A DNA stretch of 64,000 nt from Bradyrhizobium macuxiense (GCF_007993935.1 NZ_VITY01000003.1:372001-436000), one strand, 5' to 3'; positions 29,357 to 39,710 are shown, numbered from the stretch's first letter. Made by a program: numbers and translations. The notes: generated from the letters alone by a model not told the origin.

Positions 29357-31429
29357 ATGGTTCAGGCAATCGTTTTCCTGCCGCTGCTCGGCGCCATCCT
29401 TGCGGGAATTATCTCGCTGGTTGGCGCGCATGCGCGCTGCCCGAGCGGCGATACCGTCGACCATCACGACGATGCGCATGGCGACGCCCATGCCTCCGCG
29501 GCCCACGACGACCACGGCCATGACGATCATGGCCATGACGACCACCACGTCTCCGAGCCGGCGGCCGCAGGCTCCCGGCTGGCCGAACTGATCACCACGG
29601 GCCTCTTGTTCGTTTCGGCGGCGCTGTCCTGGTTCACGCTGGTCGATGTCGGCTTCATGCACCATGACGCCCGCGTCGTGCTGCTGCCCTGGATCACCTC
29701 GGGCGATCTGCAGGTGGCCTGGACGCTGCGAGTCGACACCCTGACCGCCGTGATGCTGGTCGTGGTCAACACGGTGTCCGCGCTCGTCCACCTCTATTCC
29801 ATCGGCTACATGGACGAGGATCCGAACCGGCCGCGCTTCTTCGGCTATCTCTCGCTGTTCACCTTCGCGATGCTGATGCTGGTGACCTCGGACAACCTCG
29901 TGCAGCTGTTCTTCGGCTGGGAGGGCGTCGGTCTCGCCAGCTACCTCCTGATCGGGTTCTGGTACCAGAAGCCGTCGGCCAATGCGGCGGCGATCAAGGC
30001 CTTCGTGGTCAACCGCGTCGGCGACTTCGGCTTCGCGCTCGGCATCTTCGCGATCTTCGCGCTGGTCGGCTCGACCGATTTCGAGACCATCTTCCACGCC
30101 GCGCCGGGGCTGACCGGCAAGACCACCGACTTCTTCGGCTGGCAGGTGAATGCGCTGACACTGACCTGCCTGCTGCTGTTCATGGGCGCGATGGGCAAGT
30201 CGGCCCAGTTCCTGCTGCACACCTGGTTGCCGGACGCCATGGAAGGCCCGACCCCGGTGTCGGCGCTGATCCACGCCGCGACCATGGTCACCGCCGGTGT
30301 CTTCATGGTGGCCCGGCTGTCGCCGCTGTTCGAGCTGTCGCCGACCGCGCAGGCGGTGGTGATGTTCTTCGGCGCGACCACGGCGTTCTTCGCCGCCACG
30401 ATCGGCTTGGTGCAGAACGACATCAAGCGCATCGTCGCGTACTCGACCTGTTCGCAGCTCGGCTACATGTTCGTCGCGATGGGAGCAGGGGCCTATTCGG
30501 TCGGCATGTTCCATCTGTTCACGCACGCCTTCTTCAAGGCGTTGCTGTTCTTAGGGTCAGGCTCGGTGATCTACGCGATGCACCACGAGCAGGACATCCG
30601 CAACATGGGCGGCCTGTGGCGCAAGATCCCGTACACCTTCGCGGTGATGTGTATCGGCACCCTGGCGCTGACCGGCTTCCCGCTGTTCGCCGGCTACTTC
30701 TCCAAGGACGCGATCATCGAGTCGGCCTACGCCGCGCACAATCCGTTCGCGACCTATGCCTATCTGCTGACGATCGTGGCCGCCGGCCTGACCTCGTTCT
30801 ACTCCTGGCGTCTGATCTTCAAGACGTTCTTCGGCGAGCCGCACGACCAGAAGCACTACGAGGCCGCGCATGAGAGCCCGGTCTGGATGCTGGTGCCGAT
30901 CGGCGTGCTTGCCGCCGGCTCGATCCTGGCCGGGCTGCCGTTCAAGGAAGTGTTCGCCAGCCCGCATGGCGTCGAGGAGTTCTTCCGCGAATCCGTGAAG
31001 ATGAACCCGCACATCCTCGAGGACATGGAGCACATGCCGAGCTGGCTCGCGCCGCTGCCCACCGTGATGATGGCGCTCGGCCTGTTCGTCTCGTATTTGT
31101 TCTACATCCGCAGGCCGTATCTGCCGGTCGAGCTCGCGAACCAGCAGCCGATGCTCTACCAGTTCCTACTCAACAAATGGTACTTCGACGAGCTGTACGA
31201 CTGGATCTTCGTGCGGCCGGCGAAGTGGCTTGGCTACACGCTCTGGAAGAAGGGCGACGGCTTCATCATCGACGGCTTTGGTCCCGATGGCGTCTCAGCC
31301 CGCGTGCTCGACGTCACCCGCAATGTCGTGAAATTGCAGACCGGCTACCTCTATCACTACGCATTCGCGATGCTGATCGGGGCGGCCGGATTGATCACCT
31401 GGTTCATGTTCGGCTTGGGAGGCCAGTAA
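29357..31429 (+). CDS. nuoL: NADH-quinone oxidoreductase subunit L (with His/Asp-rich insert)
   Basis: This 690-residue distal antiporter-like pump subunit has the conserved core: [48 protein letters not shown] with the key lysine/glutamate network, and the long lateral helix near the C-terminus. The odd feature is an insert at about residues 36-64, between the first and second spans, holding 11 histidines and many aspartates in DHGH-type repeats. It should face the periplasm or membrane edge and could bind metal. Start ATG 29357. Confidence 0.98.
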   Translation: MVQAIVFLPLLGAILAGIISLVGAHARCPSGDTVDHHDDAHGDAHASAAHDDHGHDDHGHDDHHVSEPAAAGSRLAELITTGLLFVSAALSWFTLVDVGFMHHDARVVLLPWITSGDLQVAWTLRVDTLTAVMLVVVNTVSALVHLYSIGYMDEDPNRPRFFGYLSLFTFAMLMLVTSDNLVQLFFGWEGVGLASYLLIGFWYQKPSANAAAIKAFVVNRVGDFGFALGIFAIFALVGSTDFETIFHAAPGLTGKTTDFFGWQVNALTLTCLLLFMGAMGKSAQFLLHTWLPDAMEGPTPVSALIHAATMVTAGVFMVARLSPLFELSPTAQAVVMFFGATTAFFAATIGLVQNDIKRIVAYSTCSQLGYMFVAMGAGAYSVGMFHLFTHAFFKALLFLGSGSVIYAMHHEQDIRNMGGLWRKIPYTFAVMCIGTLALTGFPLFAGYFSKDAIIESAYAAHNPFATYAYLLTIVAAGLTSFYSWRLIFKTFFGEPHDQKHYEAAHESPVWMLVPIGVLAAGSILAGLPFKEVFASPHGVEEFFRESVKMNPHILEDMEHMPSWLAPLPTVMMALGLFVSYLFYIRRPYLPVELANQQPMLYQFLLNKWYFDELYDWIFVRPAKWLGYTLWKKGDGFIIDGFGPDGVSARVLDVTRNVVKLQTGYLYHYAFAMLIGAAGLITWFMFGLGGQ

Positions 31430-32944
31430 ATGACAACCTGGCCCATCCTTTCGGTCACGACCTTCCTGCCGGCGGTCGGCGCGATCCTGGTCTATCTCCT
31501 GGCCCGAGGCGGCGACGAGAGCGCCAACCGCACGGCGCGCTGGATCGCGCTGTGGACCACGCTGATCACCTTCGCGGTGTCGCTGATCCTGGTGGCGCGC
31601 TTCGACCCGGCCTCGACCGACTTCCAGTTCGTCGAGAAGGCGTCCTGGCTCGCCACCGGCATCACCTACCACATGGGCGTCGACGGCATCTCGCTGCCGC
31701 TGCTCATCTTGACCACCGCGATCATGCCGCTCTGCATCATCGCGAGCTGGCGGTCGGTGACGCAGCGCGTCGGCGAATACATGATGGCGTTCCTGATCCT
31801 GGAAACGCTCATGATCGGCACCTTCTCGGCGCTCGACCTCGTGCTGTTCTACCTGTTCTTCGAGGGCGGCCTGATCCCGATGTTCCTGATCATCGGCGTC
31901 TGGGGCGGTCCGCGCCGGGTCTACGCGTCGTTCAAGTTCTTCCTCTATACGTTCCTCGGCTCGGTGCTGATGCTGCTCGCCATCATGGCGCTGTACTGGA
32001 ACGCCGGCACCACCGACATCCCGACCCTGATGCACACTGCGGTGCCGCGCGGCATGCAGACCTGGGCGTGGATCGCCTTCTTCGCCTCGTTCGCGGTGAA
32101 GATGCCGATGTGGCCGGTACACACTTGGTTGCCTGACGCGCATGTCGAGGCGCCGACGGCGGGCTCGGTGATCCTGGCCGCGATCCTCTTGAAGATGGGC
32201 GGCTACGGCTTCCTGCGCTTCTCGCTGCCCATGTTCCCGCTGGCCAGCCACGACTTCGCGCCGTTCGTGTTCACGCTGTCCGTCATCGCCATCATCTACA
32301 CCTCGCTGGTGGCGATGATGCAGGAGGACATGAAGAAGCTGATCGCGTACTCCTCGGTCGCGCATATGGGCTTCGTCACCATGGGCATCTTCGCGGTGAC
32401 CACCCAGGGAGTCGCCGGCGGCATGTTCCAGATGGTCTCGCACGGCATCGTCTCCGGCGCGCTGTTCCTCTGCGTCGGCATCGTCTACGACCGCATGCAC
32501 ACCCGCGAGATCGCGGCCTATGGCGGCCTCGTCAACCGGATGCCGCTCTACGCGATGACCTTCATGGTCTTCACCATGGCCAATGTCGGTCTGCCGGGCA
32601 CAAGCGGATTCGTCGGCGAGTTCATGACGCTGCTCGGCACCTTCAAGATCTCGCTGCCGACGGCGTTTTTCGCCACCACGGGCGTGATCCTGTCGGCCTG
32701 TTACGCGCTCTGGCTCTACCGCAAGGTGGTGTTCGGCGCGCTGGTCAAGCCGTCCTTGATGTCGATCAAGGATCTCACCTTCCGCGAATGCGTGACGCTG
32801 TTCCCGCTGATCGCGCTGACCATCCTGTTCGGCGTCTATCCGAAGCCGGTGCTCGACATGTCGGCGGCCTCGGTGCAGCAACTCGTCAATAATTACCAAA
32901 CCGCCGTGACTGCCGTGAAGGCAGCCGCGCTGGTTACGCAGTAA
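31430..32944 (+). CDS. nuoM: NADH-quinone oxidoreductase subunit M
   Basis: This 504-residue antiporter-like pump subunit begins directly after the nuoL stop, with no gap. Signatures: [22 protein letters not shown] (conserved glutamate) and [30 protein letters not shown] (conserved lysine), then [20 protein letters not shown]. Confidence 0.98.
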   Translation: MTTWPILSVTTFLPAVGAILVYLLARGGDESANRTARWIALWTTLITFAVSLILVARFDPASTDFQFVEKASWLATGITYHMGVDGISLPLLILTTAIMPLCIIASWRSVTQRVGEYMMAFLILETLMIGTFSALDLVLFYLFFEGGLIPMFLIIGVWGGPRRVYASFKFFLYTFLGSVLMLLAIMALYWNAGTTDIPTLMHTAVPRGMQTWAWIAFFASFAVKMPMWPVHTWLPDAHVEAPTAGSVILAAILLKMGGYGFLRFSLPMFPLASHDFAPFVFTLSVIAIIYTSLVAMMQEDMKKLIAYSSVAHMGFVTMGIFAVTTQGVAGGMFQMVSHGIVSGALFLCVGIVYDRMHTREIAAYGGLVNRMPLYAMTFMVFTMANVGLPGTSGFVGEFMTLLGTFKISLPTAFFATTGVILSACYALWLYRKVVFGALVKPSLMSIKDLTFRECVTLFPLIALTILFGVYPKPVLDMSAASVQQLVNNYQTAVTAVKAAALVTQ

Positions 32945-32955
32945 GGCCTTAGCCC

Positions 32956-34392
32956 ATGAGCTTTTCCAGTGCAGGTTATCAGTTGCAGCCGGTGCTGCCG
33001 GAGCTGGTGCTCGCGGTCGGCGCAATGGTGCTGTTGATGATCGGAGCCTATCGCGGGCAGGGGACGACGCGCTTCGTCACCACGCTCGCGGTGCTGCTGC
33101 TGGTCGTAACCGGCGTGCTGGAGCTCTGGCTGCCGGCCGGTAAGCTCGTGACCTTCGGCGGCAGCTTCATCGTCGACGACTTCGCCCGCTTCCTGAAGGT
33201 CCTTGCCCTGATCGCGTCGGCGGTGACGCTGATCCTGTCGACCGAATATCTGTCCCAGCCGTCGAGCCGCACCTTCGAGTTCTCGATCCTGGTGCTGTTG
33301 TCGACGCTCGGCATGATGGTGCTGATCTCGGCCGGCGACCTGATTTCGCTCTATCTTGGCCTCGAGCTGATGAGCCTTGCGCTCTATGTCGTCGCTGCCA
33401 GCCAGCGCGACAATGCCAAGTCGAGCGAAGCCGGCCTGAAGTACTTCGTGCTCGGCGCGCTGTCGTCGGGCATGCTGCTCTACGGCGCCTCGCTGATCTA
33501 CGGCTTCACCGGCACGGTGAGCTTCGCCGGCATCGCGGCGGCGGCCACCACCGGCAGCATCGGCATCGTGTTCGGCCTGGTGTTCCTGCTCGCCGGCCTC
33601 TGCTTCAAGGTCTCGGCGGTGCCGTTCCACATGTGGACGCCCGACGTCTATGAGGGCGCGCCGACGCCGGTGACGGCGTTCTTCGCGTCCGCCCCAAAGG
33701 TCGCGGCGCTCGCCGTGTTCACCCGTGCGACGCTGACCGCGTTCCCGGGCATCGTCACCCAGTGGCAGCAGATCCTGGTCTTCGTGGCGATCGCCTCGAT
33801 GGCGCTGGGCTCGTTCGCCGCGATCGGCCAGACCAACATCAAGCGCCTGATGGCCTATTCCTCGATCGGCCATATGGGCTTCGCCCTGGTCGGCCTCGCC
33901 TCCGGCACGGTCGAGGGCGCGCAGGGCGTCTTGATCTACATCGCGATCTATGTCGCGATGACGCTCGGCTCCTTCAGCATCATCCTGGCGATGAAGCGCA
34001 ATGGCCAGCCGCTGGAGCAGATCAGCGATTTCGCCGGCCTGTCCCGCACCAACCCGCTGATCGCCTTCATCTTCGCGATGCTGCTGTTCTCGCTGGCCGG
34101 CGTCCCGCCGCTCGCCGGCTTCTTCGGCAAGTGGTACGTGTTCGTCGCCGCGATCAAGGCCAACCTGTTCACGCTCGCGGTGATCGGCGTGCTGACCAGC
34201 GTGGTGGGCGCGTTCTACTATCTGTCGATCGTCAAGGTGATGTATTTCGACCAGCCGCTCGGCAAGCTCGACCCGGTCCGCGTCGAGCTGCGCACCGTGC
34301 TGGCGGTCGCAGGCATCTTCAACATCTTCTTCTTCGCCTATCCGGGCCCGCTGGTGAGCGTGGCGACGGCGGCGGCGAAATCGCTATTTTGA
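32956..34392 (+). CDS. nuoN: NADH-quinone oxidoreductase subunit N
   Basis: This 478-residue antiporter-like pump subunit is the last nuo gene. Signatures: LISLYLGLELMSLALYVVAA, FHMWTPDVYEGAPTPVTAFFASAPKVAAL, and the QTNIKRLMAYSSIGHMGFAL core. A 9-bp hairpin follows in the short gap before birA. Confidence 0.98.
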   Translation: MSFSSAGYQLQPVLPELVLAVGAMVLLMIGAYRGQGTTRFVTTLAVLLLVVTGVLELWLPAGKLVTFGGSFIVDDFARFLKVLALIASAVTLILSTEYLSQPSSRTFEFSILVLLSTLGMMVLISAGDLISLYLGLELMSLALYVVAASQRDNAKSSEAGLKYFVLGALSSGMLLYGASLIYGFTGTVSFAGIAAAATTGSIGIVFGLVFLLAGLCFKVSAVPFHMWTPDVYEGAPTPVTAFFASAPKVAALAVFTRATLTAFPGIVTQWQQILVFVAIASMALGSFAAIGQTNIKRLMAYSSIGHMGFALVGLASGTVEGAQGVLIYIAIYVAMTLGSFSIILAMKRNGQPLEQISDFAGLSRTNPLIAFIFAMLLFSLAGVPPLAGFFGKWYVFVAAIKANLFTLAVIGVLTSVVGAFYYLSIVKVMYFDQPLGKLDPVRVELRTVLAVAGIFNIFFFAYPGPLVSVATAAAKSLF

Positions 34393-34400
34393 CGCGCGAG

Positions 34401-34441
34401 GTTCCGAAAACAGGACGCTGGCTTTCGGAACGGATCATGCG
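34401..34441 (+). other. Inverted repeat between nuoN and birA
   Basis: GTTCCGAAA (34401-34409) and TTTCGGAAC (34433-34441) are exact complements around a 23-base loop, eight bases after nuoN. No T-run follows, so transcription may read through into birA. It may stabilise or mark processing of the nuo mRNA. Confidence 0.55.
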
Positions 34442-34453
34442 CATAGATTCGAT

Positions 34454-35260
34454 ATGACCTTCACGCTCGGACCCCGGGCCATCGCGGCGGGCCATAGGCT
34501 CGCCGCCTTCGACCAGATCGGCTCGACCAATGCCGAGGCGATGCTGCGCGCCCGCGACGGCGAGCAAGGGCCGATGTGGTTCGTGACGCCGGAGCAGACC
34601 GCAGGCCGCGGCCGGCGCCAGCGGGTCTGGGTCGCGCCGCGCGGCAATCTCGCCAGCACAATCCTCGAAGTGACGGGCGTTCAGCCGGCGATCGCAGCAA
34701 CGCTCGGCTTCGCCGCCGGGCTGTCGCTTGAGGCCGCGCTGCAGAAAGTCAGCATCGAGGCGGCGCTGCGGCTTGGTCCTGATAGCCCGAAGTTCACCCT
34801 GAAATGGCCGAACGACGTGCTCGCCGACGGCAAGAAGCTGTCGGGCATCCTGCTCGAGGCCGAGGCCATTGGAAACGGGCTGGCGGTCGTCGTCGGCATC
34901 GGCACCAATGTCATCGCCGCGCCCGAGGGAACGCCGACGCCGGCTGTCTCGCTCGCCGCGCTCGGTATCCAGATCGGCGCGGAGGAGCTGTTCACCGCGC
35001 TGTCCGACGCCTGGGTCGAGTTTCGCGGCATCTGGGACGACGGCCGCGGCTTTCCTGAGATCCGCAGGCTGTGGCTGGAGCGTGCTGCCGGGCTCGGCGA
35101 GAAGGTCGCGGTCCAGACCGGCTCGGCGACCCTCGAAGGCATCTTTGATACGATCGACGATACCGGCTGCCTGATCGTCCGCACTGCCGATGGACAGCGC
35201 ATGCCCGTGACGGCCGGCGAGGTCTATTTCGGCACCGCGGCCTCGGTGAGGGCGAACTGA
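34454..35260 (+). CDS. birA: Biotin-[acetyl-CoA-carboxylase] ligase
   Basis: This 268-residue cytoplasmic enzyme activates biotin with ATP and attaches it to carboxylase carrier lysines. Motifs: QIGSTNAEA, the biotin-binding loop GRGRRQRVW, KWPNDVLADGKKLSGILLEAE, and the C-terminal SH3-like domain (AVQTGSATLEGIFDTIDDTGCLIV). It lacks the N-terminal DNA-binding domain of E. coli BirA, so it should not act as a repressor. Its TGA overlaps the rnj start by one base. The nuoN-birA-rnj-mce order is familiar in Rhizobiales. Confidence 0.95.
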   Translation: MTFTLGPRAIAAGHRLAAFDQIGSTNAEAMLRARDGEQGPMWFVTPEQTAGRGRRQRVWVAPRGNLASTILEVTGVQPAIAATLGFAAGLSLEAALQKVSIEAALRLGPDSPKFTLKWPNDVLADGKKLSGILLEAEAIGNGLAVVVGIGTNVIAAPEGTPTPAVSLAALGIQIGAEELFTALSDAWVEFRGIWDDGRGFPEIRRLWLERAAGLGEKVAVQTGSATLEGIFDTIDDTGCLIVRTADGQRMPVTAGEVYFGTAASVRAN

Positions 35261-36930
35261 TGGCGCGACCCGACGAGCTCACCTTTGCACCGCTCGGCGG
35301 CGTCGGCGAGATCGGCATGAATTTGTCGATCTACGGCCTCGGCAACCGCCACCAGCGCTCGTTCCTCGCGGTCGATCTCGGCGTCTCCTTCGGCGACGAG
35401 GAGCATCTGCCGGGCATCGACCTGATCATGCCTGATGTCCGCTTCCTGGAGAAGGAGCGCAACAACCTGATGGGCCTCGTGCTGACGCACGCCCATGAGG
35501 ACCATTTCGGCGCGATCATCGACCTCTGGCCGAAGCTCGGCTGCAAGATCTACGCGACGCAGTTCTCCGCGGCGCTGTTCGAGGCCAAATGCGCCGCCGA
35601 GCGCAATCCGCCGAAAATCCCGGTCACCGTGATCCCGTCGGGCGGCCGGGTCGATATCGGCCCGTTCAATGTCGAGTTCATTCCGGTCGCGCATTCGATT
35701 CCGGAATCGCACGCGCTGGCGATCAAGACCGATATCGGCACCGTGCTGCACACCGGCGACTGGAAGATCGACCCGACCCCGATCATTGGCCAGCCGACCG
35801 ACGAGCGGCGGCTGCGCGAGCTCGGCGACGAAGGCGTGCTGGCGCTGGTCGGCGATTCCACCAACGCGGTGCGCGACGGGCGCTCGCCCTCCGAGACCGA
35901 GGTTGCCGCCACGATCAAGAAGCTGGTCAAGGCGGCCAAGGGCCGGGTCGCGGTCACGACCTTCGCCTCCAACGTCGCCCGGGTGAGGGCGGTGGCGGAT
36001 GCTGCCAACGCCGCCGATCGCGAGGTCGTGGTGGTCGGCCGCGCCATGGAGCGCGTGGTGCAGGTCGCACGCGAATGCGGCTATCTCGACGGCTCGCACA
36101 AATTCCGCAGCACCGACTATTATGGACATTTTCCGCCTGACAAGGTGCTGGCGCTGTGCACTGGCAGCCAGGGCGAACCCCGCGCGGCGCTGGCCCGGAT
36201 CGCCAACAACGATCATCCGCAGGTGACGCTGAACAAGGGCGACACCGTGATCTTCTCCTCCCGCACCATTCCCGGCAACGAGAAGGCGGTCGGCGGCATC
36301 ATCAACGGGCTGGTGACGCAGGGCGTCGAGATCATCACCGACCGCGAGCATCTGGTGCACGTCTCCGGCCATCCGCGGCGCGACGAACTGCGCGACATGA
36401 TCTCCTGGGTGCGGCCGCAGCTCCTCATCCCGGTGCATGGCGAGGCGCTGCATCTTGCCGAACACGCCAAGCTGGCGCGCGCCGCGGGCGTCCCCAAGGT
36501 CCTGACCTGCCGCAATGGCGACCTCGTCAAGCTCGGGCCCGGCGAGTCCGGCATCATCGGCGAAGTGCCGGCGGGCCGGCTCTACAAGGACGGCACCATC
36601 CTGGAGGATTCCAAGTCGCGCGCCGTGGTCGAGCGGCGGCGGATGGGCTTTGCCGGCTGCGCGTTCGTCGCCATCGCCATGACCCAGCAGGGCGAGCTCG
36701 TCGACGATCCCGAGGTTGATCTCGTCGGCATGCCGGAGAACAATGCCGCGGGCGAGCTGCTCGACGACATCGTGTTCGACGTGGTGGTCTCGACGATCGA
36801 GGGCTTGCCGAAGCCGCGGCGGCGCGATCCGGACGCGCTCGGGGAATCGGTGCGCCGGGCGGTGCGGGCCGCGTTGAACGAGCAATGGGGCAAGAAGCCG
36901 ATCTGCGTCGTGCACGTACTGACGGTTTGA
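35260..36930 (+). CDS. rnj: Ribonuclease J
   Basis: This 556-residue metallo-beta-lactamase/beta-CASP nuclease acts in 5'-end-dependent RNA decay and rRNA maturation. The metal motif HAHEDH is at residues 77-82 (His77, His79, Asp81, His82), preceded by LVLTHAHEDHFGAI. VALVGDSTNA, TTFASNVARV, the beta-CASP GRAMERVV, and SGHPRRDELRDMISWVRPQLLIPVHGE are all present. Alphaproteobacteria often have both RNase E and J. The last codons (HVLTV) match the family end. Confidence 0.95.
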   Translation: MARPDELTFAPLGGVGEIGMNLSIYGLGNRHQRSFLAVDLGVSFGDEEHLPGIDLIMPDVRFLEKERNNLMGLVLTHAHEDHFGAIIDLWPKLGCKIYATQFSAALFEAKCAAERNPPKIPVTVIPSGGRVDIGPFNVEFIPVAHSIPESHALAIKTDIGTVLHTGDWKIDPTPIIGQPTDERRLRELGDEGVLALVGDSTNAVRDGRSPSETEVAATIKKLVKAAKGRVAVTTFASNVARVRAVADAANAADREVVVVGRAMERVVQVARECGYLDGSHKFRSTDYYGHFPPDKVLALCTGSQGEPRAALARIANNDHPQVTLNKGDTVIFSSRTIPGNEKAVGGIINGLVTQGVEIITDREHLVHVSGHPRRDELRDMISWVRPQLLIPVHGEALHLAEHAKLARAAGVPKVLTCRNGDLVKLGPGESGIIGEVPAGRLYKDGTILEDSKSRAVVERRRMGFAGCAFVAIAMTQQGELVDDPEVDLVGMPENNAAGELLDDIVFDVVVSTIEGLPKPRRRDPDALGESVRRAVRAALNEQWGKKPICVVHVLTV

Positions 36931-36973
36931 CGCGCGGTTTCGAAACGCGCGCAACGACACAAGGGAGAAAGAG

Positions 36974-37378
36974 ATGCTGGGCCGGCTCAATCACGTCGCC
37001 ATCGCGGTCAAGGACGCCAAGCAGGCCGCCAAGATCTACGGCACCGCCTTCAATGCCGAGATTTCCGATGCCGTGCCGCTGCCGGAGCATGGCGTCATCA
37101 CGGTGTTCGTGACGCTGCCGAACACCAAGATCGAGTTCATCGAGCCGCTCGGCGAGGCCTCGCCGATCGCAAAATTCGTCGAGCGCAATGCCGACGGCGG
37201 CATCCACCATGTCTGCTACGACGTGCCCGACATCATCGCGGCGCGTGACCGCATGATCGCCGAGGGCGCCCGGGTGCTGGGCGATGGCCAGCCGAAGATC
37301 GGCGCGCACGGCAAGCCGGTGCTGTTCTTCCACCCCAAGGACTTTTCCGGCGCCTTGGTCGAGATCGAACAGGCCTGA
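36974..37378 (+). CDS. mce: Methylmalonyl-CoA epimerase
   Basis: This 134-residue glyoxalase-fold enzyme interconverts (2R)- and (2S)-methylmalonyl-CoA in propionate metabolism. Likely metal ligands His7 (GRLNHVAIAV), His79 (GGIHHVCYDV) and Glu130 (ALVEIEQA) are in place. The RBS is GGGAGAAAG. It lies between rnj and the DUF1467 gene. Confidence 0.93.
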   Translation: MLGRLNHVAIAVKDAKQAAKIYGTAFNAEISDAVPLPEHGVITVFVTLPNTKIEFIEPLGEASPIAKFVERNADGGIHHVCYDVPDIIAARDRMIAEGARVLGDGQPKIGAHGKPVLFFHPKDFSGALVEIEQA

Positions 37379-37384
37379 GGCCAT

Positions 37385-37669
37385 ATGGCGTACCAAATCT
37401 CCACCGGGCTCGCGATCTACTTCGTCCTTTGGTGGCTCGTGCTGTTCCTGACGCTGCCGTTCGGCGTGCGCAGCCAGCACGAGGACGGCGTCGGCGCGCC
37501 CGGCACCGACCCCGGCGCGCCGATCCTGGCACGGATGGGCCGCAAGCTGATGTGGACCACGCTGATCTCGGCGGTGATCTTCGCGATCGCGATGTGGGCG
37601 TATTATTCCGGCTATCTCTCGATCGAGCGGCTGTCGAAGCTGATGGGGATGCCGGAGTTTCATAACTGA
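37385..37669 (+). CDS. DUF1467 family membrane protein
   Basis: This 94-residue protein has two spans (GLAIYFVLWWLVLFLTLPFGV and LMWTTLISAVIFAIAMWAYY), the second followed by a short cytoplasmic or periplasmic tail. The loop GVRSQHEDGVGAPGTDPGAP is family-typical. Function is unknown, but the gene is a constant neighbour of mce in Rhizobiales and often precedes proS. Here proS is about 16.5 kb away. A 16-bp tandem duplication covers its stop codon. Confidence 0.9.
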   Translation: MAYQISTGLAIYFVLWWLVLFLTLPFGVRSQHEDGVGAPGTDPGAPILARMGRKLMWTTLISAVIFAIAMWAYYSGYLSIERLSKLMGMPEFHN

Positions 37670-37696
37670 GGCAGCCAAGTACTGAGGCAGCCAAGT
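37665..37696. repeat. 16-bp perfect tandem duplication
   Basis: ACTGAGGCAGCCAAGT occurs at 37665-37680 and again directly at 37681-37696. The first copy includes the DUF1467 stop codon. It lies exactly where the conserved gene order is interrupted, so it may be a scar of insertion or a replication slip. Confidence 0.9.
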
Positions 37697-37741
37697 CGCC
37701 CGCATGAGCCGGCGGGTCGTGCTGACAGGTGAGCGCCGAAT

Positions 37742-39037
37742 TCAGGTTTGCTCCGGCCGAAACCACTCGGGCGAGGGGCCGGAGATCGCCTCGATCTCGG
37801 GCACGAAACTGCGATCAAGCGTTGCGACGAGCGTTGCCAGGTTGTCGGTTATTTGCCGCCATCGCTCGGCGTCGCCGATCGGGAATTGGCTCGGCAACTC
37901 CACCCCTCTCACGTCGCCGCGGACCGCGCGGCGCGAGGCATGGAGCGGCAGCGTCGCCTTGAAGGCGTGCCCGTTCACCATGCCTATCACCTGCATGAAG
38001 GCGGTGACCGAACTGCCCCAGCTGCCGACATCGACCTGCAGCCTGACGGTGAGATTGCCCGGCGTGCGCCGCTGCAGCCGGAACGATCCGCTCTCGCCGC
38101 GGCAATCGTAGCCGAGCGGCGCAAAGGCGCGAACCAGATCGGGCTTCTTGGGGCCGGCGCCCGGGCTCTCGCCGAGGGCCGTCGCAGCCACGTTCTCGAC
38201 CTGATGGGGCAGATCGTGCGGAAGGGTCTCGAGCAACTCGCCCATCCCCGCCCGATGCTCACGCACGACCGTGCGGATGGCGTCGTCCACCGGCTGACGC
38301 AAGCCGCCGGGATGCGGGGCCGCAGCCGGCTCCGCAGCGGTGGGCGTCGCGACCATCGGGACCTGCACCGTCTTTCGCACCTTGCCGCAGGCCGCAAGCA
38401 GGGCTGCGACATCGGCCGGCGGCTCCGGCAATTTCTTCGCCTGCGGATCGGCTTCGACGATGCGCAGCGCGGCGAGCGACCGCTGCCGCCCATTCACCCA
38501 CCACTTGTCGTGCACGCTGATGCCGGGCGACGTCGGATGTCCGGCGCCGATGTCGACGCCGGCACGCATCAGGCCGCGAAGAGTCTGCAGATCGGGCGTA
38601 GCGGGCAGCGGCGGGCCATCCGAAAAGGCGGGCACCGAGAAATGCAGGTCGATGGCGTGGCATGGAAATGACTTCGGGACGCCTGCTGCGATCTCCCTGA
38701 GGATGGCGAAGTCGACCGCCTCGACGGTGCCGGTTTCGGTCACGTTCGACATCGCGCGAACCTCCGCCCGGCCGGGACCAACCGAGCCGGTCGTGCGCGC
38801 GAAGCGCTCCAATTCGGGCCAGCGCTTGAGCACCCTGGCGATGCTTGAGACGCGCTTCGTCCCCGCAATGGCTTGCACGGCCGCGATCTCGGCGCTGAGC
38901 GGGGGATCGGACAGTCTGAACCGCACCGTCGGCTCACCCAAACCGGCGGCAAGGAAGCCGGCGTGCACGCGCTCGACCATGTCGACAAGCGGATCCTTGC
39001 GACCGGCAGCGAAGATCGAGAACACGGCGACGAACAT
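37742..39037 (-). CDS. Hypothetical protein
   Basis: This 431-residue protein shows no domain I recognise. There is no signal peptide; the N-terminus MFVAVFSIFAAGRKDPLVDMVE is mildly hydrophobic. Middle and C-terminal halves are separated by an alanine/proline-rich linker (VATPTAAEPAAAPHPGG). The C-terminal half contains FRLQRRTPGNLTVRLQVDVGS and a helical end resembling a DUF-type beta/helix domain. The start at 39037 was preferred over one 32 codons upstream, but the choice is not firm. Its stop lies 45 bases beyond the tandem duplication. It may be lineage-specific. Confidence 0.6.
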   Translation of the reverse strand: MFVAVFSIFAAGRKDPLVDMVERVHAGFLAAGLGEPTVRFRLSDPPLSAEIAAVQAIAGTKRVSSIARVLKRWPELERFARTTGSVGPGRAEVRAMSNVTETGTVEAVDFAILREIAAGVPKSFPCHAIDLHFSVPAFSDGPPLPATPDLQTLRGLMRAGVDIGAGHPTSPGISVHDKWWVNGRQRSLAALRIVEADPQAKKLPEPPADVAALLAACGKVRKTVQVPMVATPTAAEPAAAPHPGGLRQPVDDAIRTVVREHRAGMGELLETLPHDLPHQVENVAATALGESPGAGPKKPDLVRAFAPLGYDCRGESGSFRLQRRTPGNLTVRLQVDVGSWGSSVTAFMQVIGMVNGHAFKATLPLHASRRAVRGDVRGVELPSQFPIGDAERWRQITDNLATLVATLDRSFVPEIEAISGPSPEWFRPEQT

Positions 39038-39116
39038 GGGTGAACCTGCAGGCCGGGTTGCCAGGTAGCCTACATGAGCGAAGCGGCATGCGGGAACAGT
39101 TTCCCCGGCCTGAGGA

Positions 39117-39710
39117 CTAGGTGAACCTGACACCGATCCGGCGCTCCCTACGCCAGGCGACCCGGCATGGACGGTTGGTGTGATCGCTGGGGATCACCAG
39201 GTTGAAGGTCTCGGGGATGCCGACCGGGCTCGTGACTTCGAGCGCGGCGCCGGTCTCCGAGATGTTTCGGATCACGCAGTCGATGGCGCCGCCGTTGAAT
39301 TCGATGGTGCCGGGCTTGAGCACGCGATGGCGGAGCGCCCCGCGGCTGTTTTGCATGACCTGAACCACGTCCGCCTTGGCCGCCACGGCTTGCCCGGCCG
39401 CTTGCTTCTGCAGTCCTTCCGCGTGGCGTGTCGCGACGGCGATCTCCTCGTCGGTCAGGGTCGGCCTAAGCCGCCCCCAGGCAAGCTTGAAGCGGACCTG
39501 ACCGTCCTTGAAATCGATCGCAGGACCTCTGTCGCCGTTTGTCGGCGGTCGGCCATAGACGTTGCAGCCCCACCACCATTGCCGGCTGTCATGCTGCCGC
39601 ATGATCCTCCCCACCGGGAGGCCACGCCAGATCACCTCATAGTCGTCGTCCTGTTGGACGCCATCGACCATGGTGTGGCGCAGTGAAATGGTCTCGGTGT
39701 CGTCGGTCAT
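39117..39710 (-). CDS. PilZ-domain protein
   Basis: This 197-residue protein ends in a PilZ domain, which usually binds cyclic di-GMP. The N-terminal arginine motif is R123-x3-R127 (RGALRHRV) and the second motif N149-x-S151-x2-G154 (NISETGAAL). The first 110 residues form a separate domain with a tryptophan-rich part (WRGLPVGRIMRQHDSRQWWWG) that I do not recognise as a named family. It could tune a surface or motility function by c-di-GMP. The start at 39710 (MTDDTE) gives the best fit; a frame extending to 39803 is unlikely. Confidence 0.82.
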   Translation of the reverse strand: MTDDTETISLRHTMVDGVQQDDDYEVIWRGLPVGRIMRQHDSRQWWWGCNVYGRPPTNGDRGPAIDFKDGQVRFKLAWGRLRPTLTDEEIAVATRHAEGLQKQAAGQAVAAKADVVQVMQNSRGALRHRVLKPGTIEFNGGAIDCVIRNISETGAALEVTSPVGIPETFNLVIPSDHTNRPCRVAWRRERRIGVRFT

